Positions 1 through 8,926 of a stretch of DNA of 64,000 nucleotides are shown one piece after another (positions within the stretch are counted from its first letter, which is position 1; each line of letters starts with the position of its first letter). This DNA is from Gammaproteobacteria bacterium (lineage in GTDB: Bacteria > Pseudomonadota > Gammaproteobacteria > Pseudomonadales > Azotimanducaceae). Location of the stretch: the NCBI GenBank assembly GCA_009840305.1, contig VXNY01000013.1, positions 1-64,000 on the forward strand. Reading direction: 5' to 3'. The notes beneath the pieces are model-generated. The model did not search any database. It saw nothing but the letters and a program-made list of their open reading frames with translations, and was not told where the DNA came from. The translations under genes and the position numbers were made by a program.

Positions 1-121
1 TCTCTATTGACGAAAATTGACTTTCGCTTCATCGGTGTTTAGTTCCAAATGTGTTGAACTTGGCTGGGTCAATAGCTACCCACTGGCATTCACCAGCAAC
101 AGCCGATAGATTTGTCGCTGG

Positions 122-760
122 TTAAAAGGAACGACCGAATTGAAGTGAAAAGCTTAGCCGATCTACGTCGCTATCTAACAACCATCCCAATTCAGCGCCT
201 AACGCAAACCTGTTATCCATTTGATACAGGAGGCCACCAGAAATCGTTCTATTGTCTCCGTCGTCGAGGTGAGATACGGCTCCCCTTAGAATGAAAGTGT
301 CGAGTTTGTACCACGACCCAGCAATGAGTCCCTTAGTCAGATCGTATTTTCTGTCCGTGTTAATCTCAAACTCAACATGTGAAACAGCGATAGAAAGACC
401 GACAAACGGAATCCATTGACCGATATCTTTACCTACTTCGAAGGAAGCCACTACCTTTCTAGCGTCGAAGGAGTTGCAAATTCCCGGAAGGCAGGCTTGC
501 CTGTCACCTGTTAGGAAAGTGAAACCATCTCCGTGGTAGAAACCCTTGTCGTTGAATTTAAAAGATCGAACACCGAATCCATTCAAGGTCTCTGTTACTT
601 CAATGTCGACTCCGAGTGTGTTGAAGCCCTCCTTTGCCGATTCTCGCTCAAACGATCCGAAAATGATCCTTTCATCTGCGATGACACCGAGGGACAGCAA
701 GACAAGTGGCAACACAAGCAGACGATTATGATTGAATTTCCTAAAACCGAATGTTCTCAT
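122..760 (-). CDS. Outer-membrane beta-barrel protein, paralog 1 of 6
   Basis: A 212-residue exported protein predicted to form a small outer-membrane beta-barrel. The hydrophobic signal stretch (residues about 13-28, ending VIADE) is followed by alternating hydrophobic/polar strands, a two-Cys loop (QACLPGIC), the family motif WIPFVGLS and the C-terminal QFGRSF, whose terminal Phe is the usual BAM-recognition residue. It shares the layout ADER-I-GSFE ... TGD ... C ... W-PFVG ... GGLLYQMDN ... FGR-F with five other proteins in the window. Its N-terminus is odd: the paralogs begin MKK/MKN directly before the hydrophobic core, while here the start lies 12 codons further upstream and has only a weak ribosome site, so the original start seems lost and replaced. 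Function beyond membrane barrel is unknown. Confidence 0.8.
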   Translation of the reverse strand: MRTFGFRKFNHNRLLVLPLVLLSLGVIADERIIFGSFERESAKEGFNTLGVDIEVTETLNGFGVRSFKFNDKGFYHGDGFTFLTGDRQACLPGICNSFDARKVVASFEVGKDIGQWIPFVGLSIAVSHVEFEINTDRKYDLTKGLIAGSWYKLDTFILRGAVSHLDDGDNRTISGGLLYQMDNRFALGAELGWLLDSDVDRLSFSLQFGRSF

Positions 761-1091
761 GGACTGAAAAGAGTTAGTAAATGTAAATGTTAGAGTGATC
801 TAAGACTAGCATCTCGAACAGTTAGCACTATTCTAAACGGTGCCTGATCCTCGTACGATATGTATTGACCATTTGAAATTGTACGCGATCTCAACACCAC
901 TTGACGCACGCGGCTGTCTGCGAAAATTGACATACGATCGCTTGACAAGCAATTTCGTGTTCGGTGCATTTAGCTGGATCAATTCGAGTGGAGTTTCCTT
1001 ATCTGCTAGACCAATCCTTGGTTTAAGGCAACTGAGAATCCAAACGATAACAGCGTCTTTCACCAAGTACCGATTAGAACTGTGACGCAAA
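761..1091. other. Intergenic region between two barrel genes
   Basis: No credible gene here. Short open frames on both strands lack ribosome sites and recognisable sequence. The region should carry the promoter of the barrel gene to its left, but no clear -35/-10 pair is visible. Confidence 0.4.
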
Positions 1092-1691
1092 CTAAAAGAA
1101 CCTACCGATTTGAAGTGAACAGTTAACCTGGTGTACTTCGCTATCTATCAAAAATTTAAAATCAACTCCCAAGACAACATTGTTATCCCGTTGAAACAAG
1201 CGGCCAAAAGAGAAAGCTCGGTAGTCTCCGTCGTTTAAGTTTGTTAAAGCTCCTCTGATTTTGAAATTGTCGTAGTCGAACCAAAATCCGATATTTAACC
1301 CCCAACTCTCGTCCTCTACCCTTTCGCTGAGAGAATCTACTTCTGAACTGTGGAAAGACAGGCCGACAAATGGAATCCATTGACCCATGACTCTACCGAT
1401 TTCTCCGGAAAGCATTGACCCTTGAGCGTTGAAGGATTCACAAAATATGAAGCAAGTCTCCCTGTCACCTGTGAGGTACTTGAATCTAGTCCCGAAATAT
1501 AGACCGTCGTCTTTGAAATTAAACAGGCTTGCACCAACTCCAAACAAGATTGAGGTTGCTAGAGTTTTATGTCCGAGTGTGTTGTATTGCTCTACGGTTA
1601 AATCTCCCTCAAATGACCCGAGAATGATTCGATCATCAGCAATTACGCAGAAGGATAGTAACACTATGGGTAGTACTAAGAATTTTTTCAT
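1092..1691 (-). CDS. Outer-membrane beta-barrel protein, paralog 2 of 6
   Basis: A 199-residue member of the same barrel family. It starts MKKFLVLP with a strong ribosome site (GAGGAGAGTGAGGCA before the ATG). The signal peptide ends around VIADD. The conserved loop cysteines (CFIFC), the WIPFVGLS segment, the GRLFQRDNN strand and the end QIGRFF are present. It is transcribed in the same direction as its neighbour at 122 but with about 330 bases between, so they are probably separate transcripts made by duplication. The specific ligand or role cannot be told from sequence. Confidence 0.85.
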   Translation of the reverse strand: MKKFLVLPIVLLSFCVIADDRIILGSFEGDLTVEQYNTLGHKTLATSILFGVGASLFNFKDDGLYFGTRFKYLTGDRETCFIFCESFNAQGSMLSGEIGRVMGQWIPFVGLSFHSSEVDSLSERVEDESWGLNIGFWFDYDNFKIRGALTNLNDGDYRAFSFGRLFQRDNNVVLGVDFKFLIDSEVHQVNCSLQIGRFF

Positions 1692-2111
1692 TGCCTCACT
1701 CTCCTCTACAAAGGTACAAGTTCTATGAGAAATGGAACGATTGTCTCCGACGATAATCTTGGATTATAGACTGGGCGTAGGAAGTGGGTTTCAAGTATTC
1801 AGAGCTCAATGTGCAAACCTCAACACTTCCTTTGAACGTCCCGAAATCCAACAACACACTTTTTTCGATAACGACAATGAGCTCTTGTTTCTAGTTTGAA
1901 CGTGGATATGGTTGCAATAGCAGAAGAACAATGAGAAGTCTATCTCAAAGTTCCCTGATTTATAGATCTATGAAATTGTTTTCCCAAATTCAGTACATCC
2001 CTTGTGACAAAGTCAAGTAGGGTAAAATTGCATCGAATCAACGGGTGCTAATTCGAGCGTCAACCTAAAACTAAGAAGCATGCTGTCCATCACCAGAGGA
2101 ATCTTGAGCCT
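1692..2111. promoter_or_regulatory. Divergent intergenic region with weak promoter
   Basis: This 420-base gap separates a minus-strand barrel gene from the plus-strand protease gene and should hold both promoters. A TTGTGA (2002-2007) and TAAAAT (2023-2028) pair points toward the protease gene, but the 15-base spacer is short, so this is only a candidate. Nothing else was seen. Confidence 0.25.
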
Positions 2112-3029
2112 ATGAAGATTTTTGTATTGTTTTGTTTTCTCGTGATTCCGTTTCTTGCGGTTGCGGAAGTAATGGATCTCGATGAACTATTTTCGGACGA
2201 AAATCAGTTAAACCAAGTCTATGGTGAAGAAGAAGACTACGCGAAGCGGGAATACCTCGGATTCGACATTTACATTAAATTGGACATTCTTGATTCACAG
2301 AAAGAAAAAGCAGAAGCGGCGTATTCTCTAATCTCAAGTCAACTCTTCCAAATGAAACTTCTCCTTCCTGTCAAGGTGATGGAGAAGCTCGAAGCCGAAA
2401 AAGTTAAGATCGTCATCAACGACGAATGTGGAGACGGGGATTGTTCGAAATCGTACGGTATGTGTCATTCTGCCTGCTACGTTCCCTACATTCCATTTCT
2501 ACACGAATTCAAAAGTAAAGCGGTTGTCTACAGAGATCTTGAAAGAATTTTGCGTAATTTTCGAAGGAATAATTCTGTGTTGTTGCACGAGTTCGGCCAT
2601 GCTTTCCACAACCTCATAGTTCCCGACGGATACGACAATCAGACTATTATTGACGCATGGGAGTTAGCGGTATATTCGCGAAAATTTGAAAAGGTTAACT
2701 ACATTACCAATAGGCGAGATGGAGAACTTAGCAAGGTAGAACACTATCTGTTGACGAACGAAGAGGAGTATTTCGCGGAAGTAAGCGCAGCGCTCTGGCT
2801 TCGTAGCGTATATGAACCGTTTGTCTACCATCAAGTTTATGTGGATGAAATGCTGACAAATAGGACAACAAATCAAAATCCAATTTGGGATGCTTGGTGG
2901 GATCATAGTGGTCCGCACGAGCGTGGGCGTACATGGTATTGGCAGACTCTAGATGAAGGAAATGACTCAGAAGACACCAACGCCCCCGACATTCCCAGCC
3001 TATTTGATCTGGATCACAAACACGAGTAG
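2112..3029 (+). CDS. Secreted HExxH zinc metalloprotease, tandem copy 1
   Basis: A 305-residue exported protein with a signal peptide (residues 1-19, cut near AVAEV). The zinc site is HEFGHAFH at residues 159-166, and NEEEYFAE (216-223) supplies a plausible downstream Glu ligand, so the layout is gluzincin-like (HExxH...E). Four cysteines around 105-122 may form disulfides. The C-terminus contains a conserved IWDAWWDHSGPH segment shared with the neighbour. The fold resembles lethal-factor-like or other secreted single-domain metallopeptidases, but the family was not identified with certainty. The substrate is unknown. It is followed 110 bases later by a close paralog in the same direction. 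Confidence 0.75.
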   Translation: MKIFVLFCFLVIPFLAVAEVMDLDELFSDENQLNQVYGEEEDYAKREYLGFDIYIKLDILDSQKEKAEAAYSLISSQLFQMKLLLPVKVMEKLEAEKVKIVINDECGDGDCSKSYGMCHSACYVPYIPFLHEFKSKAVVYRDLERILRNFRRNNSVLLHEFGHAFHNLIVPDGYDNQTIIDAWELAVYSRKFEKVNYITNRRDGELSKVEHYLLTNEEEYFAEVSAALWLRSVYEPFVYHQVYVDEMLTNRTTNQNPIWDAWWDHSGPHERGRTWYWQTLDEGNDSEDTNAPDIPSLFDLDHKHE

Positions 3030-3139
3030 AAGCGTTGTTCATGAAATACAACGTCGCTCAATTTAGATTTCTCCTACTATTTCGGTAGCACGACATTACT
3101 CACAACGAAAAAACTATCAAACCGAGGTAACTTCAAACG

Positions 3140-3994
3140 ATGATTAAGAAAATTGTTACCATCTGTGTTCTCGTGATTCCTGCTCTCTCTCTCGCGGAAG
3201 TAGTTGATCTCGATGAACTGAACACGGGGGAAAATTCGTTTGACAATTTTTACGGTGATGAAGATGATTACGAGAAGAGGGAATACCATGGTTTCAACTT
3301 TTACATAAAGTTGGATGTCCTCGAATCAAAAAACGAAACCGTCGAAACTGCTTACTCTCTTCTCACGAGCCAACTGTACCAGATGAAGTTTCTCTTTCCG
3401 GTTAAAGTGATGGAGAAACTAGAAGCCGAAAGTGTTAAGATCGTTCTTAATGATGACTGCGGTGATGGTCAATGTTTGACCTTGCCCAATCAGTGTACGC
3501 GTGCTTGTTATGTAAGCCACTCTTCGAGGTTGGACGAGTTTTATAGTAAGACGGTAGTCTTTCGAAATTTAGTCGAATTGTTAAAAGATTTTCCGCCGCA
3601 ACCTAGTGCGTTATTGCATGAGTTCGCCCATGCTTTCCACAACCTCATAGTTCCTGATGGTTACGACGATCAGATGATCATTGACTCATGGCGGAAAGCG
3701 GTAGATTCCGGAAAATTCGAACTAGTAAACTACATTAGCAACGACGATGATGATGAGTCTGACAAGAAACGCCACAATCTGTTAAAGAATGTACAGGAGT
3801 ACTTCGCTGAAATTAGTGAAGCACTCTGGCTACGAAGCGAATACGAGCCGTTTGTCTTTCATCAGGTTTTTGTGGATGACGCGCTGTCAAATCGGGCTCA
3901 ACTACAGAACCCAATTTGGGATGCGTGGTGGGATCATAGCGGACCTCATGTGCGCGGCCGTACCTGGTATAACGAGACGTTAGGGGAAGATTGA
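3140..3994 (+). CDS. Secreted HExxH zinc metalloprotease, tandem copy 2
   Basis: A 284-residue paralog of the preceding gene, aligned over its whole length. It has a signal peptide (1-19), zinc motif HEFAHAFH (160-167), EYFAE as the likely Glu ligand and the same WDAWWDHSGPH tail, but it lacks the acidic 20-residue extension of copy 1. The catalytic HExxH residues are intact, so both copies are predicted active. The ribosome site GAGGTAAC precedes the ATG by about 10 bases. The loop between the zinc motif and the Glu ligand carries an acidic run (DDDDES) not found in copy 1, suggesting diverging specificity. Confidence 0.75.
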   Translation: MIKKIVTICVLVIPALSLAEVVDLDELNTGENSFDNFYGDEDDYEKREYHGFNFYIKLDVLESKNETVETAYSLLTSQLYQMKFLFPVKVMEKLEAESVKIVLNDDCGDGQCLTLPNQCTRACYVSHSSRLDEFYSKTVVFRNLVELLKDFPPQPSALLHEFAHAFHNLIVPDGYDDQMIIDSWRKAVDSGKFELVNYISNDDDDESDKKRHNLLKNVQEYFAEISEALWLRSEYEPFVFHQVFVDDALSNRAQLQNPIWDAWWDHSGPHVRGRTWYNETLGED

Positions 3995-4196
3995 GAAGAT
4001 AGCTCAGTCGATAGTAATCCGTCGGACTTTTAGTGATTCGAATGACTTCAACAACGCAAACACAAGAACCGTGTTTCTTCACCCGGTCGAACGTCCCTGT
4101 CGGAACAAGCGATTCAGATGATTACGAGTCAGAGACAATCAAATCAGTCCCTGCCTACCGGACTCTACCGGCACTCGGTTTCAAATTGATCGCGAG

Positions 4197-4787
4197 TTAA
4201 AACGCTCTACCGAATTGAAGTGAAAATTTAAATCCGTCTACGTTTTCGTTCAGCAACATTCCAACTTCCGCGCCTAGGACATAGTTGTTGTCCATTTGAT
4301 ACAAAAAACCACCAATGATCGTTTGATTGTCACTGTTGTCTATATTAGTCATTGCTCCTCTAATTTTGAACTTGTCAAATTTGAACCACACTCCTGCACT
4401 GAAACTCCAAGCATCGTCGCTATAACTAAAACCACTGAGTTCGTCTTTTGCGCTTGAGAACGACGCGCCGGCAAACGGAGTCCATTCCCCGAAATCCATA
4501 CCAATTTCTGCAGAGAACGTCGTTGCCGAGATGTCCACTGTTACACAACTAACTGGTGCGCATAAGTCACGCTCACCTGAGAGTTGAGCTAAACTACCGC
4601 CGTAGTAAAACCCCCATTCTTTGAAGTTATAGAATCGTAGTCCATATCCACTTTGGGATGACTCAGAACTCAATAAAAAGTTTTCGCTCTCTGCAGTTTC
4701 TTGCTCAAAAGTCCCGAGAATTACTCGGTCTTGTGCGAAGACACAGACGGTGAGCAATAGAAACGGGAGTACAAGTATTTTTTTCAT
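4197..4787 (-). CDS. Outer-membrane beta-barrel protein, paralog 3 of 6
   Basis: A 196-residue barrel-family protein with start MKKILVLP, ribosome site GAGGAAATCTAATC, signal peptide ending VFAQD, loop cysteines CAPVSC, strand WTPFAGAS and C-terminal QFGRAF. It converges with the metalloprotease pair to its left. Of the first cluster it is closest in length to the three copies at 21-24 kb, so the two clusters descend from the same duplications. Confidence 0.85.
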   Translation of the reverse strand: MKKILVLPFLLLTVCVFAQDRVILGTFEQETAESENFLLSSESSQSGYGLRFYNFKEWGFYYGGSLAQLSGERDLCAPVSCVTVDISATTFSAEIGMDFGEWTPFAGASFSSAKDELSGFSYSDDAWSFSAGVWFKFDKFKIRGAMTNIDNSDNQTIIGGFLYQMDNNYVLGAEVGMLLNENVDGFKFSLQFGRAF

Positions 4788-5118
4788 GATTAGATTTCCT
4801 CAAGATGAATGAGTTTACGGACAAGAACGTGAATTACAGAGAATTATAGGTGGAATTTAGGGTGTGGATTTCGGGTGTTCCGATTCCGATGATTTAGATA
4901 TTGCTCGTGCGCACTAGAGCAAACGATTACTATTGGATCCATACGATTACGCAGGAATGCAAGATTTGCAGTTCTGTGACTGTCTTGTACCAAAGTTCGT
5001 CTCTGTTGAAATTAAAGATCCGATCCGCGACTGGGAGTTAAACAGGCTCAAAAATCGCTTGCACAGAGGTCTCTATAGAAGCGCTCTGTGCTCTGGATTG
5101 AGTTGCGGAGACTAAAAA
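4788..5118. other. Intergenic region upstream of the degraded propeller gene
   Basis: It holds the candidate promoter of the minus-strand barrel gene. A 60-codon plus-strand frame at 4933-5115 lacks recognisable sequence but could be more of the degraded gene that follows. Confidence 0.3.
4843..4848 (-). promoter_or_regulatory. Candidate -10 box (TATAAT) of barrel paralog 3
   Basis: A perfect TATAAT on the minus strand ends 56 bases before the start codon of the gene at 4197-4787. No convincing TTGACA lies 16-18 bases further upstream, so recognition may depend on other factors. Confidence 0.35.
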
Positions 5119-6368
5119 TTGACTGACTTCAAACAGCATCATAAACCGATTGAAATCGGTTTTGTGATCGCTACCGAGCTAAGGTATTGGCGGTCCGAAG
5201 GGCACTCCGAGGAAATAGCATGTGGATCATTTCACGCAATCTCAAAATCCTGGATAAATTCTTCATCGGCAAGCTTTACCGGGGCTTTTTCTAGCGATGA
5301 TGAATACTTTTACACGCGACAAGGGAAGCGCGATCTCAAGCAAATTTCACAGTCCATACCATCGATTATTTAACTGGTGCGATCGAACCAAGCTTATCAG
5401 AGAGATTTTTTGGTTTTGGACTCGTTTCGTGTGCAGGAGTAATTCCAAGAACAGAGTCCTATGTCGTTGATGTGCTGTGTTCCTACGGTGGGTACGTCAT
5501 CGAGTACTCCCCTGATGATAGAGAATTGAGGTTGAGCGACCTTGTCGGGAACATGAATTCTCGTCAATGTACTCGAGATCGGTTTGGGCGGCTGATACGA
5601 CGATACTCCATGTCGAGCACTAGTCTTGGCGCGACACCAGTCGAAGCAAGTTCCGATGGTCGGCACGTGTATCTCGCGACTAGAGATCAGGGACTTCTCT
5701 TTTTTGAGCGTTTTGGAAACGCAGTATCTGATTTGACCGATCCTGAGGCGCTGCCGATTCTTCGACTCGACTTACTACAAGCGTCCAAGAATCAAATTCA
5801 GTTCGATTACTATACCGCTGAAGACGGTTGCCTCGCCGCTTCGGACTGAGTAGTCGACAATGTAAGTTATTCCGTCGTCGATTCGAAATGGTAACAGCGA
5901 ACCTTAGACTCGTCTTGGTCGGATATTGAAGGTACGGAGGAGACTGAACAACTTGGTTCTTATTCGCCATCCGAATCCAACGAGTATCGTATGGTCGCGA
6001 CGTTTGCGCGCGATGGTGAAACGATTAAATTCGCCAGTAATTTCTTTGGTGAAATCGTCTATGAACGCCTAAATACTTTGATAGTGGATTCAGGTGAAAT
6101 CACGCTCGACACGCTCTCCATGTCTGAGTGTACTGAGGTTTTAAATTTAGTCGTGAACGACGTGAAGTACACCGTGAAGGAATCTAAATGGCAGGAGAGG
6201 GAAGGTTCAAATTCCAATTGGTCCGATATCGCCTCGACTATCACAGCCGGGGAACTTTGTCCATACGATCCCAGTGACAATCGCGAGTATCGACTGGTGG
6301 GTAGGTTCGTTATCGACGATGAAGAAGACTACTACTCGAGCAATGTGCTGCAAGAAGAATCTGAGTAG
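5119..6368 (+). pseudogene. Degraded beta-propeller / tandem-repeat protein gene
   Basis: Pieces of one gene can be read across this stretch. Residues such as FSSDDEYFYT and SSDGRHVYLAT look like blades of a lactonase-type beta-propeller, and are followed by two copies of a 100-residue repeat. Reading moves from the frame of 5119 to the frame of 5472 around 5321-5345, which implies a small indel. In the second frame two stops interrupt the repeat: TGA at 5847-5849, where the second repeat has TTA (Leu), and TAA at 5892-5894, where the second repeat has CAG (Gln). The flanking codons still align residue by residue, so decay is recent. No start or signal peptide survives. A functional product is unlikely unless stop codons are read through. 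Confidence 0.65.
5763..6368 (+). repeat. Two tandem repeats of about 300 bp inside the pseudogene
   Basis: Unit 1 (about 5763-6065) and unit 2 (about 6066-6368) encode related segments. Landmarks are Cys at 5829 and 6129, and SKW at 5883 and 6183, exactly 300 bases apart, followed by a WSDI and an EYR-V segment in each. Unit 1 carries both nonsense codons and unit 2 is open. Confidence 0.7.
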
Positions 6369-6634
6369 CAACATTCGCGAACGAGCAATCCATACCTATT
6401 CAAAGTCGGTGCAGAAACTGAGCTTGTCCAACGTGACTACACGAAGGATCTCATATCGAATTGTTTGCAGTTGTGGTTCGGAGACAAGTTCGTACGTCGT
6501 AGGGGAAACCAAATTTCGAATTCATTCTGGTAACTCACGGGCGCACACCGAATTGCGTTTTCTCGTCCTTCTACAAGTCATCGCTCAACGGTACAGGGAC
6601 AATCGTTATGATAATGTACAGGAGAAATTCACCG

Positions 6635-6976
6635 ATGACTGATTATGTCCCTGGTCAAAAGATTAAAGAGTTCATAAAAGCCATACAACCTCCATCTGAC
6701 TACGATGCGGATTTTGAGTATGGGTTCTATGACGGCGATTACGCGGTGATTGATGACTCTACAGTTCACTTCCGTCCGGAACTTGAGAAAATTCGGACGG
6801 CTGCGCTTACACTTTGGCAAGATCAGTTGATTACCTTCCCGGACATTATCAATTGGGTTAAAAGTGGTGCCAAAGACCCAGTTACTCACAAGGAAACTTT
6901 GCAAGTTGCGGCAGGCGATGAACAGCGTAAAACTGTGGTACTCATAGACAATGGAGTCTTTGTTCGGCACTGGTAA
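6635..6976 (+). CDS. Hypothetical protein, 113 aa
   Basis: Not recognised. The start was placed at the ATG of MTDYVPGQ because CAGGAGAAATTCACCG stands directly before it. The open frame extends nine codons further upstream without a ribosome site. The protein is soluble, acidic and without signal peptide or membrane segment. The leader (TACAGGAGAAATT, then ATGACTGA) is nearly the same as that of the small gene at 26915, so the two may share a regulatory leader. It lies 266 bases after the pseudogene. Confidence 0.5.
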   Translation: MTDYVPGQKIKEFIKAIQPPSDYDADFEYGFYDGDYAVIDDSTVHFRPELEKIRTAALTLWQDQLITFPDIINWVKSGAKDPVTHKETLQVAAGDEQRKTVVLIDNGVFVRHW

Positions 6977-7181
6977 AGAGTGGTCAGCGAGTGGGTAAAT
7001 CCGCGAGTGCATACGCCCAAATCAATTGACTTCCCCGTAGTTCGCATACTTTTCAACCAATTGTTAGTTCTCCACTTACGTGTCGAGCGTGCACAAGTGA
7101 GTGGACACAATTTAAGCGTCATTGTCGTCAATCGTTAAATCGGGATTTATGCGGCACACTTTTTGCTTAAAAACATATAGT

Positions 7182-7952
7182 ATGAATCAAAAACACCATC
7201 GATTGCAAAATTTGAACCACAGCGTTCAAACGGGAGTCGTTCTAGTGCTACTGTCTTTGCCTTTCTGGACTGCATGCTCACTCGACGAAAAAGGAGCTGC
7301 TATGGGTTTAACCCTGCCAAATGTAGAGCCACATGAAGTCGTGTCTAAGGACAGTTTCACGCCGAATGTTTGGTTGGGCGTTTCATTCAGCGATCGCTTC
7401 GATGACACTGTAACGAAAAGAATAATTTACAATTCGACCGAAGATTCAGAGATTTTGTCGTTCGAACGGTCCAACGACAGCAGTGAGTGTCGAACTGAAA
7501 TGTTAGTTCGGTTTCCAAGGGAACTACTTTCGACGAGTCAGTGGCTAGCGCGGGTTGAGACTTATAGGGCTGCAATTGAAGCTCGAGAAAACGATGAAGA
7601 ATTCTATCCCACAGTACCAGTGTCTTTCAATTTCAAAAGACCGGATGCGGATGACTTCCAAATACTCGATCAAGAATTTAGAGATAGTGCTCTTTTCAAC
7701 ACGGGTTCAACTACTATTGATCTTCGCACTGACAATGAAAACGATCTCAAGTCCTACATCACTGCGTTACGAGAATCTTATGAAGTCCGAATCAAAGCGG
7801 AATTTGACCAATTTCGATACGATTTCAAAGTAGATCACACATTCTTCAATGAGAAACACACCTGGCTGACCGAGGTGTGTGAAGATGAAACGCTTGACGT
7901 AGCTGAATCAGACGACGAAAACAATCTTGTACAAAGAGAGAGCAACCAATGA
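7182..7952 (+). CDS. Putative lipoprotein, unknown function
   Basis: A protein of 256 residues if started at the ATG of MNQKHHRL. In-frame starts also exist at 7149 (ATG) and 7122 (TTG). The chosen start gives a normal signal peptide: a polar stretch, a hydrophobic core VVLVLLSLPF and the lipobox WTAC, so Cys would be acylated and the protein anchored on the periplasmic face or the outer membrane. The rest is acidic and rich in charged helices, with two further Cys (about positions 105 and 237) that may pair. No family was recognised. Upstream there is no strong ribosome site for any of the three starts. Confidence 0.6.
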   Translation: MNQKHHRLQNLNHSVQTGVVLVLLSLPFWTACSLDEKGAAMGLTLPNVEPHEVVSKDSFTPNVWLGVSFSDRFDDTVTKRIIYNSTEDSEILSFERSNDSSECRTEMLVRFPRELLSTSQWLARVETYRAAIEARENDEEFYPTVPVSFNFKRPDADDFQILDQEFRDSALFNTGSTTIDLRTDNENDLKSYITALRESYEVRIKAEFDQFRYDFKVDHTFFNEKHTWLTEVCEDETLDVAESDDENNLVQRESNQ

Positions 7953-8500
7953 AAACCAAAACTACGGTTTCGCGCTTGAGTTGAAGCTAGTCGGAAGTAT
8001 TTCAGCAACCTAGACGAGTTCTTCAATCTACACTGAGTTCATTCAGCGCGGGTCGTCAGCTTGATCGATAAAGTTAAACTCTGCTCAATTACAAACCACG
8101 CACGAAGCATTACGCGAAGTCGTCGATGTAGAGATACAAGAGACAATAGAGTACGATTGAATCAAGCTTAATCGGGCGTCGCGTGATGCGCGGTTTAACG
8201 TTCAAACAGTAGAGGAAGTTTGGTTTCTCGAAGAGACAGCGTCTGCGTAAGCACACAACAAACTAGTGTGACCGTCTTCGAATTGAAGTGGCGCGAGTTC
8301 GGAATGTGGCATCTGAACCAGGCTTAGATTTCATCATTTCCCCACATAAATTGTCCTTCAATTTGAAGCAACTGCATCCTTTAAACCATCTCCGAATGTA
8401 ATGGGCCATAATTGCGTAGAATGAGTTCGTGAAAACTGTACGATTAATGTTTGCCTGCCCGAGCACAATCGTTGAAAACAGAACAAACGAGAAAGTCTCC
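7953..8500. other. Non-coding stretch upstream of the ArsS-type operon
   Basis: No gene is supported in these 548 bases. Around 8280-8300 a few bases resemble the reversed 3' end of the barrel family (coding LQF before a stop-less continuation), too little to call a remnant. The promoter of the operon starting at 8501 should lie in the last 150 bases. Confidence 0.3.
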
Positions 8501-8866
8501 ATGAATACACGAAAATTTGCAAAGAAATTTATTACATTGGTAGCGGTGACTGTTATCGCAATCTCTGCGCATCTGGTCGTTGCTTCTGGATCCGTGGGTG
8601 GTGGCGGAGGTCCAAGCAAATTTGGGCATATGTACACTCAAGGCAAAGCAATATTCTTCAAGAAAATTGCTTGCGACAAAGGATGCCTCTTGACCCGCAA
8701 AGAAGTCACATCCGATAGAGCTAAGGAAATTGTGTCGGCGATTCGATCCCGAAACGAACTATCTAAATCCGAATCGGAAATGGATAAAGTAGTGTCATTG
8801 CTCGAGGACTCGGAAATGGACAAAGTAGAACACTACTTGGCACGGCGGTTCAAAATAAAAGACTAA
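8501..8866 (+). CDS. Small exported protein heading the ArsS-type operon
   Basis: A 121-residue protein. The ATG of MNTRKFAKKF was chosen because it gives a proper signal peptide (basic start, hydrophobic core LVAVTVIAISAHLVV, cut near VASGS). An upstream in-frame start at 8429 would bury it. The mature part begins with a glycine-rich stretch (GSVGGGGGPS) and contains ACDKGC, a possible disulfide or metal pair that lacks the His needed for a haem site. The C-terminal half is charged and helical. It lies 60 bases before the barrel gene and probably shares its transcript. The role is unknown. Confidence 0.6.
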   Translation: MNTRKFAKKFITLVAVTVIAISAHLVVASGSVGGGGGPSKFGHMYTQGKAIFFKKIACDKGCLLTRKEVTSDRAKEIVSAIRSRNELSKSESEMDKVVSLLEDSEMDKVEHYLARRFKIKD

Positions 8867-8926
8867 ATATTCTGACAAACAAACAAATTTCATGCGCACT
8901 TTTTGTAGGTCATCGAGGGGAATTAA

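Noticed and set aside
8263-8300. Remnant of the barrel family before the ArsS-type operon
   Set aside because: Only about six codons match the barrel C-terminus, too few to separate from chance.
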